A DNA stretch of 64,000 nucleotides, from the NCBI RefSeq assembly GCF_014066305.1, contig NW_023501039.1:310001-374000 (forward strand), given 5' to 3'. The position numbers and the translations under genes are program-made. This document shows, one piece after another, positions 60,301 to 64,000 of the stretch. The notes under the pieces were generated by a model that was given only the letters and a program-made list of their open reading frames with translations, had not been told where the DNA came from and did not search any database. The stretch's first letter is position 1, and each line of letters opens with the position of its first letter. This stretch comes from Letharia columbiana. Its lineage: Eukaryota > Ascomycota > Lecanoromycetes > Lecanorales > Parmeliaceae.

Positions 60301-60949
60301 ATTTATTTAAAAATAGAAATTATAATTAAATAATTAGTATAGACTATTATAAGCGACTTTAAACTAAATTTAATTATATATTAAATCTTTTTTATAATCT
60401 ATACTATATTAATAACTTCTAACTCTATAAATTAATAATTATACTTAGCTATATTTAAGTATCAGCTTAAAAATATAATTAATTAAACGTTTATACGCGC
60501 TATCTTATTTAAGCTTTTAAAAATCTAATTCTATTTATAATAATATATTATAGTAGTAAATCCGAAGCTTTTAGAGGCGTCTAGATCTATAAATAAGAAT
60601 TTTATAGAGTTATAATATATTAGAAAAGAGAGACTAATAAAGACTTACTAAAGCTTATAAAAGACTTCTACTTTTACTTCGATAGAGGTATAAAATAGTA
60701 TTCTAATAGTAGATTATTTGCGTAATAAACTCTTAGCACTCGCTTCTAAGCCCTTAATAAGAATAGTCTTCTATTCTTATAGCGGATTAGTAAGCTGCGC
60801 GTAACGAGGAATCGAAGAACGAAGTCATCTCGTAAGTTTAAGGAAGATTTCGAGATCTCGTAGTGTTTCTAGAAATCGTAGATTGATAATTACGTGAATC
60901 TTCTTTTGAGATATAGATATATCTAATTCGTTAACTCGTTAATCTAATA

Positions 60950-61480
60950 AAGTAATTAATAAATAGTTAATAAATAATTTAGTAAGTAATAGATTAACTC
61001 GCTTACTATAAAAGAGCTTAAAGATTTAATAAAGATAGCTAAGATACTCTTATAACGTATATAAAAAGATAATAATATTATTTATAAATATTTTAATAAA
61101 GACTTTAAATAAGCGTAATATAGTATTTATTTATCTTTAAATATATAATAGAAATTTCTTATACTTTATTAAGACGATAGTAGATTCTTTTTATCCTCTA
61201 TAATTAACTATCGTAAACTTATAGCGATTATTACATATTATAAGAAATTAATAAAATTAATCTATAATATTTATAATTAATAGATATATATATTTTAATA
61301 ATAATACTATAATTTCTAATTATAGCGATTATAGATAAGAATCTATTTCTATTATCTTATTAAGCTCGCGTATATCTATTATAATATATCTCTTATAATC
61401 GTTAAAAGTATTTTTTTAAATTATAAAAATTAAATAGTTATATAACGTAGATTACTTAAATTATATTATTTTTCTTTAAT
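60950..61480 (-). pseudogene. Reverse-transcriptase relic of element F
   Basis: Minus-strand translation reads IIIDIRELNKIIEIDSYLQSL, with DIRELN matching the D-R-x-LN block, then FYQFLICNNRYKFTIVNYRG. The catalytic box reads FINNIIIF near 61058-61090, where FIDDIIIF is expected, so both aspartates are asparagine. Stops are frequent. Confidence 0.75.
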
Positions 61481-64000
61481 TATATAACTTATTAAACGTA
61501 ATATCGATAACTTTCTTATTTTTTTATCTTATTAAGTATATCTTAATAGATTTAAATATTATATTAGACTTTAAGAAAATAGATATCTATTTCTTCTCTA
61601 GTATATCTATCGTTTAATCTTAATTAATAAAAAGATTCTAATACTTATTAAGTAAATATATTAAGAATTCTACTACTTTAGACTTTTTATAAATCGTTAC
61701 TTTATTTAATATAATATATTCTAAGAACGGATTAATAATAATAGCTATATTATTAAATAAGATATTCGCGATAAACTTTTATAAACTAATTTAAAGATTA
61801 AGTGCTATTATTATTATTATAATAATTATTATTATAACGATATCGCGTGCTAATTTAGTTTTCTAATTTCTTTATTTGATAATAATAAAATTAGTATAAT
61901 ATACTTCGATAGAGAAGTATTTATTTTATTTATATTCGTCTAATACGCTTAGTTATATCTTATAAGAAATAATAATAAATAAATCGATATTATTTCTTAT
62001 TTAAACTATTTAGAAAAATATATTTATTATATAAGTATAGATTTTTCTAATATAGTTTAGCGATATTAAGTATTATAATTTAAAGAGTAAATCTTTATTT
62101 ATCGATAGCTCGCTAATATAAATTATTAATATTTATATAATAGTATAAGAAGATAGAATTATATAATATAATAATTTTACGATTCGCTTAATAGACTTAA
62201 AGTGAGTATATAAATCTATAGATATAGTTATATTCTAGTAATTATCTATCTTAATAAATTAAATAATAAAGTTAATAATTATTCGTTCTAACGTTAGAAT
62301 ATCGACTTCGATTAGTATATTAACCTTAAGATTATTAATAATATAAATCTCTTAAGTAATCTAAATAAAAATACGCGTATTATTTAAAAATATATCTTTT
62401 ATATAGAAGATAAGAATCGCGTACTTATTAGAATAATAAATTTTAGATTTTAGATCTCGAATTAAGATCTTAGTAGTTATCTTCTTAACTTTAGTAGAAG
62501 TAGAAATAAAAGTTTAATTAGCTATAGTTATAGTATAGCTAATATTAATATAAGACTTCTTCTTTTTATCTATTAGCTTTTAATTAATATAAATAATAAT
62601 ATAGTAATAATTTTAAAAGATGTATTCGATTTCTAATATAGATTTAGATATTAAGAGAATAATAAGAAGCTCTATAATAGGCTTTCTAGACTCGAAGATT
62701 AGAGCGTTTATAATAAGGTCTTTATTAGTGCTAATAGAAGAAGTAGTACTTATAGAAGAAGTAGTGCTTATAGAAGGCTTTTTCTAGTACTCTTCTCGAA
62801 GATAATTGAAAAGCTTATTGCGAGAGGTAGTCTTATATTAATAGTACTTATATTAATAATCTATAATAAACGTCGTTTTTAAGAAATAGCCTTCGATAAG
62901 ATCTTTATAATTATCGTAAGCGAAGTTATTATATACTTCGTAATTATAGTAGCTCTTAAAGCCTTTTATCGATGCTGCTTTAAGTACTTTAGATTAATAT
63001 AAAGTATAGCTGATATAAGTATCTTAACTGATTTCGTAGTCTTATGATAAGTCTAACTCATTCTTATTATCTTTCTCGATTATCGCTTAATACGCTCGCT
63101 ATAAATATAATTAAAATCTATTTTAATTCTAATTCTAGTAATTATCGCTATTTAAATAAAGCGGCTAACGATTAAACAATCTTAAATTTAATACGTTTCC
63201 TTCTACTATCGAAGGCGCTATAATTTATAATCTTATTAATAGCGCTAATAGCGAGATATAAGCGTTTTCTTAAATATTTTAATACGTTTATAAGCGTTAT
63301 TAATTACTTTAATAGTCTTAATAAATTAAGAGACGTTAATTATCTTAATAAGTATTTTTATATATAAAAGACTTTTATAGATATAAGTATTATTAATTAT
63401 TTTAATAAGCTTAAGATTAAGATTAATACTAAGACTAAGATTATTAAAATCAATATCTATAAGAATCTATTCTTCTTTACTACTACTATTAAAAATATAA
63501 AGCTTATCGCGAATAGTAATTAATATACTTTTATTATTAATACTTTTACTTATTAAGTAATTTTAGAAATTAATTATAATTAGTAATAGCGTCTAACTCT
63601 AAAATATCTCGCTAAAATTTCGTATTAAGTTTATTCTAGATAAGTAATATATAATTCTTTATAATATCTATATCCGCGTTTTAAACTACTTTTATAATCG
63701 TTTAAATATACTCTTATAACTTTTAATAACGAGTAACGTCTTATATCGAATACTTTTCTCGTAGTAGAACTATTATATCTTAAGAACGCGATAATTTTTA
63801 ACGTGCTAGTAATAAGTAATATTATTTATTTATATTATAAGTAATTAAGCGTTTATTATTCTTAGTTAGCTTAGTAGTAAATTAAGTAAATATAATTTCT
63901 CTTAAATAGATTTAGAGATTTTATTATAATAATATATTACTCTTAGCTCGTATTATATTCTTAACTTAATTAATAAAAACGTATATATCTTGAAAGAAGA

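Larger units (their letters stand above)
57997..64000 (-). mobile_element. F: another Ty3-type LTR retrotransposon, RIP-mutated, running off the right edge
   Basis: Minus-strand order is a gag-like region (beyond about 62000), reverse transcriptase (60950-61480) and integrase (59000-60300), the standard Ty3 layout. LTRs were not identified. Less-mutated patches survive near 58007-58030, 60780-60910 and 62750-62830. It differs in sequence from families B, C and D. Confidence 0.7.

Noticed and set aside
1..64000. Telomere repeats, tRNA or rRNA genes, organelle DNA
   Set aside because: None recognised; the extreme AT content is explained by RIP-mutated nuclear repeats rather than mitochondrial sequence.

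Overview
The window looks like nuclear DNA of a filamentous ascomycete (Pezizomycotina); I cannot place it further. It has the two-compartment structure of a genome heavily mutated by repeat-induced point mutation (RIP). Long, very AT-rich stretches have almost no CA or TG dinucleotides but keep CG, and they are full of dead retrotransposons. They alternate with small islands of normal base composition that carry genes with short (46-95 bp) GT-AG introns. Nothing was computed or searched; all calls come from reading the sequence and its translations.

Layout. 1-4.38 kb: RIP-mutated LTR retrotransposon pieces (families B and A) with a less mutated solo LTR. 4.38-12.19 kb: gene island 1, with a WD40-repeat relic (+) facing a large six-exon NLR/STAND gene (-, 5860-10299). 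The predicted NLR protein has a membrane anchor, an octapeptide array, a serine-esterase-like alpha/beta-hydrolase domain, a NACHT ATPase and near-identical 30-residue repeats. 12.19-21.4 kb: RIP-mutated DNA with a foldback element, fragments of family B and several copies of a short Helitron-like family (S/E). 21.4-26.65 kb: gene island 2, with a broken NRPS-like adenylation gene (+) and a two-exon DUF7730-type gene (-). 26.65-57.9 kb: a nest of LTR elements. Two Ty3/gypsy elements of family D lie on the minus strand side by side. D1 is interrupted by S6, a complete family C element, a complete family B element and a 1.4 kb miniature LTR element (A). D2 is interrupted by an unmutated 2.4 kb Helitron-like element (E). 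58-64 kb: another Ty3-type element (F) on the minus strand with recognisable reverse transcriptase and integrase relics.

How it fits together. Intact copies of an interrupted sequence occur elsewhere in the window, so insertion sites, target duplications and relative ages can be read directly. Element A and the E/E' pair give before-and-after views of RIP within one window. All three larger island genes have a reading-frame break. In two of them it coincides with a homopolymer run (T8 and G7 on the coding strand), so either decay or consensus errors could explain it. The NLR and the WD40 relic suggest this region holds fast-evolving self/non-self recognition (STAND) genes.
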